Assembly (NCBI GenBank): GCA_024103275.1
Contig: JAGFIV010000037.1
Span: forward strand, 29,554 to 93,553
Origin: Flavobacteriales bacterium
Lineage (GTDB): Bacteria > Bacteroidota > Bacteroidia > Flavobacteriales_F > PHOS-HE28
DNA length: 64,000 bases
Direction of reading: 5' to 3'
Shown here: piece by piece, positions 8,772 through 16,862 of the stretch
How positions within the stretch are numbered: the first letter of the stretch is position 1
Layout of the letters: each line of letters starts with the position of its first letter
Notes under the pieces: generated by a model
What the model was told of the DNA's origin: nothing
The model's database searches: none
What the model saw: only the letters and a program-made list of their open reading frames with translations
Translations under genes and position numbers: made by a program

Positions 8772-8850
8772 TAGTTGCAGTAGGCAGTGGCAGTGGTCAG
8801 TTGCAGTTGGCAGTTCTCGGTTCTCGGTAATCAGTTATCAGTCACAGCAT
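8772..8850. repeat. Degenerate short tandem repeats in an intergenic region
   Basis: Between the dehydrogenase start (8757) and the broken toxin gene (8994) the sequence consists largely of imperfect units related to CAGTTGGCAGT, CTCGGTT and ATCAGTT. The composition is unlike the neighbours. No gene is visible in 8758-8993. Confidence 0.55.
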
Positions 8851-8993
8851 TCAGCTTGTGGCCTAAGGATTATGGTGCCTCACAACCCACAACCAATCAG
8901 CCTGAAACACAGTTAGTCGTTAGAAGTGCTGGTCCGAAGTCCTTCGATCACCCACCGACATTCGTCGGGGCATCAATCACTCTTTACCGTTCA

Positions 8994-9167
8994 TCAACCT
9001 GCGTTCATTCGTAAGGGCCAAAGAACAAAAAGTACACAGGTGAAACGGACAAAACCGTTGACCCGGCCATCACCAACCGCCTCCATCACCATCGCGCTTT
9101 CCGAGCTCATGGGCCGGTCGGCCAGCCAAACGTTCAAGGGAACGTTTGCATCGATCAGGATGCGCAT
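8994..9167 (-). pseudogene. Truncated PIN-domain toxin
   Basis: The reading frame starts at the ATG at 9167, sharing one base with the stop of the antitoxin gene (TGATG). Its first ~38 residues look like a PIN nuclease: MRILIDANVPLNVWLADRP with the first catalytic Asp (D6), then a helix around ESAMVMEAVGDGRVNGFV. After that the sequence turns into unrelated residues and stops at 57 residues. A full PIN toxin has about 130-140 residues and three further acidic residues, all missing. It is therefore inactive, broken next to the repeat-rich stretch. Confidence 0.78.
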
Positions 9168-9469
9168 CAGCTGGCGTGCTTGCGAAGGAGGTAGCCCAGC
9201 AGGTCGTCCCGATCAAAATCCGCTTTGCTGAACTTCCCTTTCAGTACCCCGCGATTGGCCTTCACCCATGCCTTGCCCTTGCCGGGCCCCACATCCAGCA
9301 TGGGCTCTTCGGGCATCGCGGCGATCAGGTCATCAAGCACCGCACCCATGCTTCGTTGTTGCAACTCGCTGGCACGGCGCAGCCGCTTTTTGCTTGCCAC
9401 GCTGATCGAGGTGCTGAGCCGGCTCTGTCGGACAGGCTTTCGCTTGGTGACCTTTGCCTTCATGATCAC
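9167..9469 (-). CDS. Antitoxin-like partner of the broken PIN toxin
   Basis: A 100-residue basic N-terminus protein (KAKVTKRKPVRQSRLSTSISVASKKRL) followed by helical segments and an acidic, mixed C-terminus. The sequence itself does not name a family with certainty. Its size, its position immediately upstream of a PIN gene with a TGATG overlap, and the basic DNA-binding-like N-terminus fit a type II antitoxin. The frame is intact although the toxin is truncated, so it may be an orphan antitoxin. Confidence 0.6.
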   Translation of the reverse strand: MIMKAKVTKRKPVRQSRLSTSISVASKKRLRRASELQQRSMGAVLDDLIAAMPEEPMLDVGPGKGKAWVKANRGVLKGKFSKADFDRDDLLGYLLRKHAS

Positions 9470-9502
9470 GAAGATACTTGGGTGGAGGCAACCCCGTGGC
9501 AG

Positions 9503-9554
9503 CCGCTACCCCTCAAACGTGAAGGTGAGCACCCAGGTCTTGGTGCGCAGACTT
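9503..9554 (-). repeat. Ghost copy of the 3' end of porT
   Basis: These 52 bp match 12237-12288 with three mismatches, in the same orientation. The minus strand encodes SLRTKTWVLTFTFEG and a stop, identical to the PorT C-terminus; every mismatch is synonymous (Ser, Leu and Thr codons). It begins 19 bp beyond the stop of the T9SS cargo gene. Confidence 0.9.
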
Positions 9555-9573
9555 CAGGCAGGAACGATAGTCT

Positions 9574-11082
9574 CTATTGCTTTACCCACTTACCTGAAGC
9601 ACGCAACGTGCCATTGTGACCTGTGACCCGGTAGTAGTACAAGCCGGGTGCAAGGGAGGTACAAACTAAATGGCCCGTAGCTCCATTCATTACTGCATTG
9701 GCTGTCACATGGCCTTGCATGTCGTATAGTGTAATCCGAGTGCCGGGTTCGCTTGAACCATTCAGGACCACAGTGAAACCCGCATTTCCTGGATTAGGGA
9801 AAATCAAGGTTTGTCCAGGATTGGAGGATTCGGGGATACCTACGTTGCAATCGGCTGCGCTGAATGTTTGCGCCCAGCCCACAAACCGGCTGTTTGGATC
9901 ACTCATGTCCTTCTTGGTGCCTACAATGGCGAATCCACCGTTGGGGGTGGTCTTGATCCGGATCGGCACGTAATAGGTATTGGAGGCAAACCCATCCAGC
10001 ACGAAGTCACACAGGATGTTCAGTTGGTTGTCCAGCTTGTACACATGCAGCACGTCGGGTTCGGTCGGTTCAAAAGGGATGTTTTCGGCAGACAAGGGGA
10101 AGTTTTCCCAGAATAGGAAGTAGAACGATGAAGAGTCAATGGGACTGATGCACCCATCCAGCGCTGCGTAGTCGTTGTTGAACTGACTGTATGGAATGAA
10201 TGCCGCAGAGGTCACGCCCGTGGTGTCCACTACATATACGGCACCATTATAGCGCGGGCTCCCTACCTTGAATACACCTCCAACAACGAAACTGCTGTTA
10301 TCAATCGGCCGTAGTGTCATCGGCCCTTTCACAATGCTGTCCAAAGGGTTCAGTGGGTCGTAATGCGGTGCTTGCCCGGACCAGTAAGTTGTGAGGTTCA
10401 AGTCCAGGGTTATCTTGCCATAGTACGCTGGTGTCTGCGGCCAGCTCTCGAAGGAAGCAAGCAGCCCATTATTGAAAGGAACAATGTCGCGCGTAACTTG
10501 AAGGATACTACCAGGTAAACTGAATCCATTATTGGAAACAACCTGCCCATCGGCGTTTATCCTGAATAGCTGGGAGTAGTTCAATAGATTGGCGCTCCCA
10601 AAGGCAGCTGATCCGGCAGCAACTACGGATCCATCTTCGAGCAAGGCTGCATTTTTCAGGCTCGTGAACCTTGCTCCATTAATCGGAATGAATGTGGAGT
10701 CCGGCAAAGGGTTATCCGGGGTGAACTTATAATGGAAGAAACCGGGAAGGGAATCACCATATTCTGCATAGCTCCCCAACACCCGTACACCCTGGGTGGA
10801 CCCGGCAAGAACAACTGTTGGAACAGCGTGGTGTAGGGATGGGGCCAATTGGCGCTCATGCAGCAGGTTCCCTGAAGTGTTTAGAACCAGGATTGATGCA
10901 CCAAAGGGGAATGATACCAACGGGGTGGCCCTATAGCAGCCGACCACGACACTATCATCAGACCAAGCTATGTCGGTAAAGAGAACATCTTTGTCGACCT
11001 GGCCTTGGCCATAAGTCCAAGGTTGCTGCCCCATGGCCACAACAGTAGCCATGGGGAGCAATATTGTCCATATGCGCTGCAT
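9574..11082 (-). CDS. Secreted protein with T9SS type A sorting domain
   Basis: A 502-residue exported protein: signal peptide MQRIWTILLPMATVVAMGQQ, then a long beta-rich body without a recognised enzyme motif. The C-terminal T9SS sorting domain covers the last ~85 residues (FPNPGNAGFTVVLNG, LYDMQGHV, LAPGLYYYRV, ending WVKQ). The start at 11082 places the signal peptide at the N-terminus and leaves one base between it and the lipoprotein stop, so the two are probably co-transcribed. Base composition is clearly more AT-rich than in neighbouring genes. Function unknown; surface exposure is the main prediction. Confidence 0.82.
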   Translation of the reverse strand: MQRIWTILLPMATVVAMGQQPWTYGQGQVDKDVLFTDIAWSDDSVVVGCYRATPLVSFPFGASILVLNTSGNLLHERQLAPSLHHAVPTVVLAGSTQGVRVLGSYAEYGDSLPGFFHYKFTPDNPLPDSTFIPINGARFTSLKNAALLEDGSVVAAGSAAFGSANLLNYSQLFRINADGQVVSNNGFSLPGSILQVTRDIVPFNNGLLASFESWPQTPAYYGKITLDLNLTTYWSGQAPHYDPLNPLDSIVKGPMTLRPIDNSSFVVGGVFKVGSPRYNGAVYVVDTTGVTSAAFIPYSQFNNDYAALDGCISPIDSSSFYFLFWENFPLSAENIPFEPTEPDVLHVYKLDNQLNILCDFVLDGFASNTYYVPIRIKTTPNGGFAIVGTKKDMSDPNSRFVGWAQTFSAADCNVGIPESSNPGQTLIFPNPGNAGFTVVLNGSSEPGTRITLYDMQGHVTANAVMNGATGHLVCTSLAPGLYYYRVTGHNGTLRASGKWVKQ

Positions 11083-11083
11083 T

Positions 11084-12205
11084 CTAATGTGCTTTGGCCA
11101 ACTTGCCATAGCGGTATGTAACCCAATGCAATCTGACTTGATGACCGCCGAGAGACATGTCTCCTTGCACCTTGCACGAAGCGGCTACCTTGTTCGGCAA
11201 ATAGTTTGCAGGGACGTATTGCATCAAGTTCCACACGCCTTGGGTGTAAAAACTCATATCTACTGGCCCGAGGCAGCTATTGCTAGGGTCACCGATATAG
11301 ACTGGGAAGTCCCTAATACCATCCCCGTTGATTGGGTTGTCAGGTCCAACTGGCGATGGATGACTTAATAGTCCAAGCACACGATTAGACGGATCATCAT
11401 AGCCCCAGTGATCTACTTCCCACGTTTCCACATCGGTGTAGTATTGGTAGTAGCCCCCATTGATGGCATAGTTAACTCTGTTCCGGATTTGCCTGTCAGC
11501 ACAAGCCCCCCAGATAGTATTGTCTTGGCAATTGCAATACTGCGGGTCTGACTCTATATTCATCCACCACCAATGGTCGTTGGGGCCGTAGTTTGTGTTG
11601 GGTGTACCCCTGTCGTACCCGCTGCAAATCAAGTAAACCGTGGAAAGCCGTAGGCTATTCCCCTCCACGCTTGGTACTACGTCCACTATGGAAACATGAC
11701 TGGTGCCTTCCACATTTGCGACATTGATTTGTTGGCCCAATGTGAGGAACATGTCACCCGCTTCTCCGACCAATACATGGCCGTCAACCACAGGAATCGT
11801 CACGATGATGCTGTCTTCAGTTTGGTCAGTGTACTTTTGGGCAATATTGGTATAGCTTAAATTCAGCGCGGCCTCAATATACCAGACCGCACTGTCCACG
11901 GTCAACGATTCCCCCTCGCGGCTCCCTGAGCCGCGTTCAGCCAGGTTGATAAACGAAATCACCCGGGGTGTTACATTCACCTCGGGTGCAGGTGAAGCTT
12001 GGCTATTGGCTATTTCCTCCTTTTGGCAACTCGATAGGCCGAATATCATCATTAGGCTCAATGCACCGGTCAGTGAAACCAGCAGACCGGGCCTACGCCG
12101 TGCCGTCCGTTGCGTTGCGTTGCGTTGCGTTGCGTTGCGTTGCGTTGCATGTAAATATGGTTTTGGGTTGGATACAAGTATATCACGTTTGTACGAGAAA
12201 TCCAT
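11084..12205 (-). CDS. Lipoprotein of unknown function with an in-frame pentanucleotide repeat near its start
   Basis: A 373-residue protein if started at the ATG at 12205. Codons ~20-34 are the translated pentamer tract (ATQRN repeated). Then come a basic segment RTARRRPG, a hydrophobic stretch and the lipobox FGLSSC with C60 as the lipidation site. The mature part has acidic and Cys/Trp-containing regions but no known domain. Because the tract lies between the start and the signal peptide and its unit is five bases, a gain or loss of one or two units would put the signal peptide and body out of frame. A start after the tract would leave almost no n-region. Confidence 0.68.
   Translation of the reverse strand: MDFSYKRDILVSNPKPYLHATQRNATQRNATQRTARRRPGLLVSLTGALSLMMIFGLSSCQKEEIANSQASPAPEVNVTPRVISFINLAERGSGSREGESLTVDSAVWYIEAALNLSYTNIAQKYTDQTEDSIIVTIPVVDGHVLVGEAGDMFLTLGQQINVANVEGTSHVSIVDVVPSVEGNSLRLSTVYLICSGYDRGTPNTNYGPNDHWWWMNIESDPQYCNCQDNTIWGACADRQIRNRVNYAINGGYYQYYTDVETWEVDHWGYDDPSNRVLGLLSHPSPVGPDNPINGDGIRDFPVYIGDPSNSCLGPVDMSFYTQGVWNLMQYVPANYLPNKVAASCKVQGDMSLGGHQVRLHWVTYRYGKLAKAH
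12108..12148 (-). repeat. Pentanucleotide microsatellite (TGCGT, about eight units)
   Basis: Seven perfect TGCGT units at 12111-12145, with partial units extending perfect five-base periodicity over 12108-12148 (41 bp). It lies inside the 5' part of the lipoprotein gene. This is the classic form of a slipped-strand phase-variation tract. Confidence 0.93.
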
Positions 12206-12236
12206 GTAGTGCCGAGTGGAAAAGTTTTCCACTATC

Positions 12237-12288
12237 CCGCTACCCCTCAAACGTGAAGGTGAGCACCCACGTCTTGGTGCGCAAGCTT
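12237..12288 (-). repeat. Host-gene partner of the porT 3'-end repeat
   Basis: Final codons, stop and three following bases of intact porT; direct repeat partner of 9503-9554 (49 of 52 identical). The T9SS cargo gene and the lipoprotein gene lie between the two copies. Confidence 0.9.
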
Positions 12289-12968
12289 TGGATGGGCCTG
12301 CTGAAGCGGGTGCCGTCATCGACGTGCACGTTGGGGATGCCGATGCCTGTTTTGAGCTCGATGCCGAACTTGAAGTAGGGGAGGAACATGTCCACGCCGC
12401 CGCCCACTTCTGCGCCGTAGTCGTATTTGCTCAGCTTCACCACCACATCCTCGTCCAAGGCGTTGTCCACATCCTTCTGGCTGGCCATGTCGATGCCGAA
12501 CTTCCCGCCGCCGATCAGGTAGACCGCGAAGTTGTTGATGCGGTCGCTGCGGAATTTCAGCAGCAGCGGGAACTCCAGGTAGGTGCTTTCGATCGGCTTC
12601 TGGAAGTTGGCCGTCTTGCCGTCGGGTTTGCGGAAGGAATACTTCAGGATGCGGTCCTGGAAAGCGAGCGTGGGCAGGAAGCGCAGGCTGAGGTTGTTGG
12701 TCATGTTCAGCGAGGCCACGATGCCGAGGTTGAAGCCGGGCTGCTTCACGTGGTCCATCACCAGCAGCGAATCCTGGAACGGGGCCGTGGGCCTCAGCCG
12801 CGTATAGAAATCCGCGGTGTTGTAGCTGAGGAGGAACCCGAAATGGAAGGTGCGCAGATCGAAGTTGGGCAGGTTTTCCACCTTCACGCCGCGCGCCCGC
12901 TGGGCCTGTGCGGGCCGGGCCTGCAGCGCCATCAGGACGGGAACGAGGAGGAGGGCGGCCTTGCGCAT
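12240..12968 (-). CDS. porT: Type IX secretion system protein PorT (SprT)
   Basis: Outer-membrane beta-barrel component required for T9SS secretion and gliding in Bacteroidota. The 242-residue product begins with a signal peptide MRKAALLLVPVLMALQARPAQAQ. It shows family segments LRTFHFGFLLSYNTADF, ESTYLEFPLLLKFRSDRINNF, YLIGGGKFGIDMASQK and the terminal strand WVLTFTFEG. The ATG at 12968 was chosen for the signal peptide; longer in-frame extensions are not protein-like. Upstream is menG, the usual neighbour of porT in this phylum. The gene's last codons reappear at 9503-9554 beyond two inserted genes. Confidence 0.93.
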   Translation of the reverse strand: MRKAALLLVPVLMALQARPAQAQRARGVKVENLPNFDLRTFHFGFLLSYNTADFYTRLRPTAPFQDSLLVMDHVKQPGFNLGIVASLNMTNNLSLRFLPTLAFQDRILKYSFRKPDGKTANFQKPIESTYLEFPLLLKFRSDRINNFAVYLIGGGKFGIDMASQKDVDNALDEDVVVKLSKYDYGAEVGGGVDMFLPYFKFGIELKTGIGIPNVHVDDGTRFSRPIQSLRTKTWVLTFTFEG

Positions 12969-13104
12969 CAGGTCAGGGAACGAATGTAAGCGGCATTTCG
13001 TGCGTGTACCGGGGCGATGGGCCTGTGGCTGAAGTTGTGCGCATCCATGGCAACCTCGGTGGAATTGGCCCAGCTTATCATCAACATGCTCCACGGGTCC
13101 ACCC

Positions 13105-13827
13105 TCATTTCCTCCCCACATACAAGGTGGCCACCCCGAAGGTGAGGGGCCGAGAGTGCACATCCCGCAGGCCGCAATCCAGGAGGATCCGCTCGAACTG
13201 TTTTCCCTGCGGGAAGGCATCCACGCTTTCGGGCAGGTAGGTGTAAGCCGCCTCATCCTTGCTCACCATCCGCCCGATGAAGGGCATCACGCGGTGGAAG
13301 TAGAACCGGAAGACCTGCCTGAAGGGCGTGGCACGCGGCTGGCTGAATTCGAGGACGAAGAGGCGCCCGCCGGGTCGCAGTACGCGCACCATGCCGCGGA
13401 TGCCTTGGGGCAGGTCCTCGAAATTGCGCACGCCGAAGGCCACCGTGACGGCATCGAAGGTGTTGTCCGGGAAGGGAAGGTTGGCAGCATCGGCCTGTAC
13501 CAGGGTGATGCTGCCGGAGAGGCCCGCCTTCGCCACCTTGGAGCGTCCATGTTCCAGCATGCCCGCCGAGATATCCGCCCCGGTGACGCGGTGGGCCACC
13601 TTGGCGGCCATGATGGCCAGGTCGGCGGTGCCGGTGGCCATGTCCAGCAATTGGTCCACGGGCTCCTGGCCCAACAGGCGGATCACCTTGCGCCGCCAGC
13701 CCTGGTCGGTGCCCATGGAGAGCATGCGGTTCAGCAGGTCGTATTTGGGCGAGATCCGGTCGAACATCCGTTCCACCTGCTCGCGTTTGGACCCTTCCCC
13801 GGCGTAGGGCTTCACGGAGGCGCTCAT
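13105..13827 (-). CDS. menG: Demethylmenaquinone methyltransferase MenG/UbiE
   Basis: SAM-dependent C-methyltransferase making menaquinone, the quinone that would feed NarI and the nos electron chain. Of 240 residues, the SAM-binding loop is LDMATGTADLA (61-71). The UbiE signatures YDLLNRMLSMGTDQGWRRK and AFGVRNFEDL are present. The start at 13827 overlaps the preceding gene's stop by four bases (ATGA), implying coupling with the heptose kinase. The porT gene follows 136 bp downstream. Confidence 0.95.
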   Translation of the reverse strand: MSASVKPYAGEGSKREQVERMFDRISPKYDLLNRMLSMGTDQGWRRKVIRLLGQEPVDQLLDMATGTADLAIMAAKVAHRVTGADISAGMLEHGRSKVAKAGLSGSITLVQADAANLPFPDNTFDAVTVAFGVRNFEDLPQGIRGMVRVLRPGGRLFVLEFSQPRATPFRQVFRFYFHRVMPFIGRMVSKDEAAYTYLPESVDAFPQGKQFERILLDCGLRDVHSRPLTFGVATLYVGRK

Positions 13828-14822
13828 GCGGAGGTCCCCAGCTTCAGTCGTTCGGCTTCGGCCTGCAGGGCCACGGGATCCACGGGCACCACGCCGACGT
13901 GCTCGCACACCAGGCCGCCGGCGAGGTTGGCCCATGCGGCGATGGCGGCCAGCGGCAGGTTCAGCGCCAGGCAGAGCGAGGCCACGGCGATCACGGTGTC
14001 GCCGGCGCCGCTCACGTCGGCGATCTTGCGGCGGTGTGCAGGCAGCGCGGTCTCCTCATCGCCGCGATGCGCGTAAATGCCATGCTCGCTGAGGGTGATC
14101 AGCGAGGCGTGGTTGGCCAGCCGCGCCTCCAGCATGTGCACGGCGCCGCGTAGCAATTCCATGTCGCCGGCAGGCAGGTCCACCTTCAGCCCCTCGCGCA
14201 GCTCCTTCAGGTTGGGCTTGAAGAGGTCGACCTCGCGGTAATCGAAGAAGTGGCGGCGCTTAGGGTCCACGGTGGTGGGGATGCCCAGCCGACGGGCCTC
14301 CGCGATCAGCCCGCCGATCACGGCCGGGGTGAGTGCGCCCTTGTCATAGTCCTCGAAGATGAGCACTGCGGGCCTCGCCTTGCGCAGGAGGGCGATGCAG
14401 TGGTGCAGGAACCGCGTTTCCTCCCCGGTGCCCAGGTCATGCTCCACTTCCTCATCCACGCGCACCACATGCTGGCTGCCGCTGATCACGCGTGTCTTCA
14501 CCGTGGTGGGGCGGGTGTCCAGGCGCAGCAGGCCATCGGGGGGCAAGCCCTCCTCGGCGAAGAGCCGTTGCAGCTCGTCGGCGTTCTTGTCGTTGCCGGT
14601 CACGCTGGCCACGATGGCCTTGGCGCCCAATGCACGCAGGTTGAGCGCCACGTTGGCAGCCCCGCCCAGGCGCGCGCTGCGGCGCGTCACCTGCACGATG
14701 GGCACCGGGGCCTCGGGGCTGATGCGGTCCACGCGGCCCCAGAGGTAGGCGTCCAGCATCACGTCGCCCACCACCATGGCGTTGACGTTGCGGAAGCCTT
14801 GGATGATCTCGCGGGGCATCAT
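13824..14822 (-). CDS. D-beta-D-heptose 7-phosphate kinase (HldE N-domain type, RfaE1)
   Basis: A 332-residue PfkB-family sugar kinase corresponding to the kinase half only of bifunctional HldE. Family motifs include GDVMLDAYLWGRVDRISPEAPVP and LGGAANVALNLRALG. The catalytic anion hole DVSGAGDT (about 269-276) has the general base Asp near 275. It phosphorylates heptose 7-phosphate for LPS inner-core ADP-heptose; the nucleotidyltransferase half must be elsewhere. Two adjacent ATGs (14822, 14819) are possible starts. The stop overlaps menG. Confidence 0.9.
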   Translation of the reverse strand: MMPREIIQGFRNVNAMVVGDVMLDAYLWGRVDRISPEAPVPIVQVTRRSARLGGAANVALNLRALGAKAIVASVTGNDKNADELQRLFAEEGLPPDGLLRLDTRPTTVKTRVISGSQHVVRVDEEVEHDLGTGEETRFLHHCIALLRKARPAVLIFEDYDKGALTPAVIGGLIAEARRLGIPTTVDPKRRHFFDYREVDLFKPNLKELREGLKVDLPAGDMELLRGAVHMLEARLANHASLITLSEHGIYAHRGDEETALPAHRRKIADVSGAGDTVIAVASLCLALNLPLAAIAAWANLAGGLVCEHVGVVPVDPVALQAEAERLKLGTSA

Positions 14823-14830
14823 GGCGGCGT

Positions 14831-16015
14831 TCAGTTCTTGGGCAGTCCGGCAACGGCCTCGGCCAGTCGTTTGGTGGCTTCGGCGATCAGGGCATCGCTG
14901 GTGGCATAGCTCAGGCGTACCGTGTTGGGCGCACCGAATGAATCGCCGTCCACCAGGCTCACCCCGGCGTGCTCCACCAGGTGGAGGGCCAGGTCGGCGC
15001 TGGTGCGCAGCTTGCCCGTCAGGCTGGCGGACACGTCGGGCAGGACGTAGAACGCTCCTTGCGGCTTGTTGCATCGCCATCCGGGCACATGGGCGAGGCC
15101 CTCCAGCACCAGGTCGCGCCGGCGCAGGTATACCTCGCGAAGGCCGTGGAGCAAGGCCGGGTCCGCTTCCACGCAGGCCTTGGCCACGCGCTGGGCGATG
15201 CCGTTGGCGCCGCTGGTGAACTGGCCCTGCACCTTGTTGGCGGCCTGGACCACGGCCTTGGGCGCACCGATGTAGCCGATGCGCCAGCCGGTGAGGGCGA
15301 AGGCCTTGCTGAGGCCGTTGACGGTGATGGTGCGCTCCAGCATGCCGGGGATGGCACCGATGGAACGGTGGGTGCCGTCGAACACTATGTGCTCGTAGAT
15401 CTCGTCGCTGATCACCATCAGGCCGGGCCATTTCAGCACCACGGCGGCCAGTTCCTCCAGCTCGGCCTGGGTGAGCACCGAGCCGCTGGGGTTGGTGGGC
15501 GAGCTGTAGAGCAGCACGCGGGTGCGCGGCGTGATGGCCTTGGCGATGCGGTGGATGGGCGGCTTGTAGTCCTCTTCCAGGGTGCTGGGCACGAACACGG
15601 GCGTGGCGCCGGTGAAGCGCACCTGCTCTGCGTAGCTCACCCAGAATGGGGCGGGGATCACTACTTCGTCGCCGGGCCCGGCCAGGGCGATGATCACGTT
15701 CATGATGGACTGCTTGGCGCCGGTGCTCACCATCACCTCCTCCGGTGCATAGTGCAGGCCATTGTCGCGCTTGAACTTCTCCGAGATGGCGGCGCGCAGG
15801 TCCATGTACCCCATCACGGGCGGGTATTTATTCCACTTGTTCTCGCCGATGGCCTGTTGGGCGGCCTCGATGGCGAAGGCGGGGGGATCCTGGTCCGGTT
15901 CGCCCAGGCTGAGGTCCACGATGTCCTTGCCGGCGGCCCGCATCTCGCGGCTCTTTTGCGCCATTTTGAGCGTGGCCGACTCGGTCATGGCGCGGACCAC
16001 AGGAGAAAGTTGCAT
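14831..16015 (-). CDS. Pyridoxal-phosphate aminotransferase, aspartate aminotransferase class I
   Basis: A 394-residue fold-type I aminotransferase. The Schiff-base lysine is K237 in TVNGLSKAFALTGWRIGY and the substrate carboxylate arginine region follows. YSSPTNPSG (170-178) and ISDEIYEHIVFDG (202-214) are the conserved cofactor contacts. Overall similarity is to bacterial AspC/AAT Ib enzymes that transaminate aspartate and often aromatic amino acids; exact substrate range is not readable. The ATG at 16015 fits the usual N-terminus (LSPVVRAMTESATLKM). Confidence 0.92.
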   Translation of the reverse strand: MQLSPVVRAMTESATLKMAQKSREMRAAGKDIVDLSLGEPDQDPPAFAIEAAQQAIGENKWNKYPPVMGYMDLRAAISEKFKRDNGLHYAPEEVMVSTGAKQSIMNVIIALAGPGDEVVIPAPFWVSYAEQVRFTGATPVFVPSTLEEDYKPPIHRIAKAITPRTRVLLYSSPTNPSGSVLTQAELEELAAVVLKWPGLMVISDEIYEHIVFDGTHRSIGAIPGMLERTITVNGLSKAFALTGWRIGYIGAPKAVVQAANKVQGQFTSGANGIAQRVAKACVEADPALLHGLREVYLRRRDLVLEGLAHVPGWRCNKPQGAFYVLPDVSASLTGKLRTSADLALHLVEHAGVSLVDGDSFGAPNTVRLSYATSDALIAEATKRLAEAVAGLPKN

Positions 16016-16136
16016 GATGGATTGGATGGATTGATGCGGTCGGTCTGTCCGCGACACAGGCCGCGAAATTAGCCCCCAGGCAATGACCGGCATTGGTTGG
16101 CCGTTCCTCCCGAACTTAGCGGCCAAACCTGCATCC

Positions 16137-16676
16137 ATGACCGGCGACCAGCTTTTCCAAGTGCTTCTGGCCTTGTTGCCCTCCGTGGTGGTCTTCCTCA
16201 CGGCCTTCTACCTGTTGCGGCAGATGCTCACCAACCACTCGCGTGAGATGAACACCAAGCTGATGGCCGAGGCGAAGAAGGAGGACCGCAAGCAAGTGAT
16301 GCCCCTGCGGTTGCAGGCGTACGAGCGGTTGATGCTCTTACTGGAACGGATCTCGCCGGGCACCTTGGTCTTCCGCGTGCATAAGGCGCACATGACGGCC
16401 CGCCTGCTGCATACGGAGTTGCTGGCCACCGTCCGGGAGGAGTTCGAGCACAATGTCACCCAACAGATCTATGTGAGCGACCGGGCCTGGCAGCAGGTGA
16501 AGATGGCCAAGGAGGAGACCTTGCGGATCATCAACATCGCGGCGGAGCAGACCGCGCCGGATGCGAATGGCACGGCGCTGAGCCAGCACGTGTTCGAGGT
16601 GGCCTCCAAGCTCACGCACCTGCCTACGCAACAGGCCGCGGTGGCGCTGAAGGAAGAAGTGAGGAAGTTGTTCTAG
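16137..16676 (+). CDS. DUF7935-like conserved Bacteroidota membrane-anchored protein
   Basis: A 179-residue protein with one N-terminal membrane helix (LLALLPSVVVFLTAFYLL), a basic coiled segment, and a helical cytoplasmic domain (RLQAYERLMLLLERISPGTLV). It ends with a helix of AVALKEEVRKLF. The sequence matches a family found across Bacteroidota with no established role. The start at 16137 (MTGDQLFQ) was preferred to 16083 because it puts the membrane helix near the N-terminus. The family name is from memory of the pattern. The following gap to 16863 holds short GGTGCAAGG-type repeats and no gene. Confidence 0.75.
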   Translation: MTGDQLFQVLLALLPSVVVFLTAFYLLRQMLTNHSREMNTKLMAEAKKEDRKQVMPLRLQAYERLMLLLERISPGTLVFRVHKAHMTARLLHTELLATVREEFEHNVTQQIYVSDRAWQQVKMAKEETLRIINIAAEQTAPDANGTALSQHVFEVASKLTHLPTQQAAVALKEEVRKLF

Positions 16677-16862
16677 GTCCCCCTTCAATGGGACCCGCCA
16701 CGGGCAACGGACAATGCAGCCCCGTACCCAAGGCTGATCCAATACGGGCAAGGCTTCGGCGTAGCGGGAAGCTGAAACCGCCTGGTGCAAGGGGTGCAAG
16801 GGGACTTCCGGCCAAGCACCACGGACTTCGCACTGCGAACGGGGCCTCAGCGCCGCTGGCAA

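Noticed and set aside
12216..12989. Open frame on the plus strand opposite porT
   Set aside because: Antisense shadow; PorT has a signal peptide and family segments.
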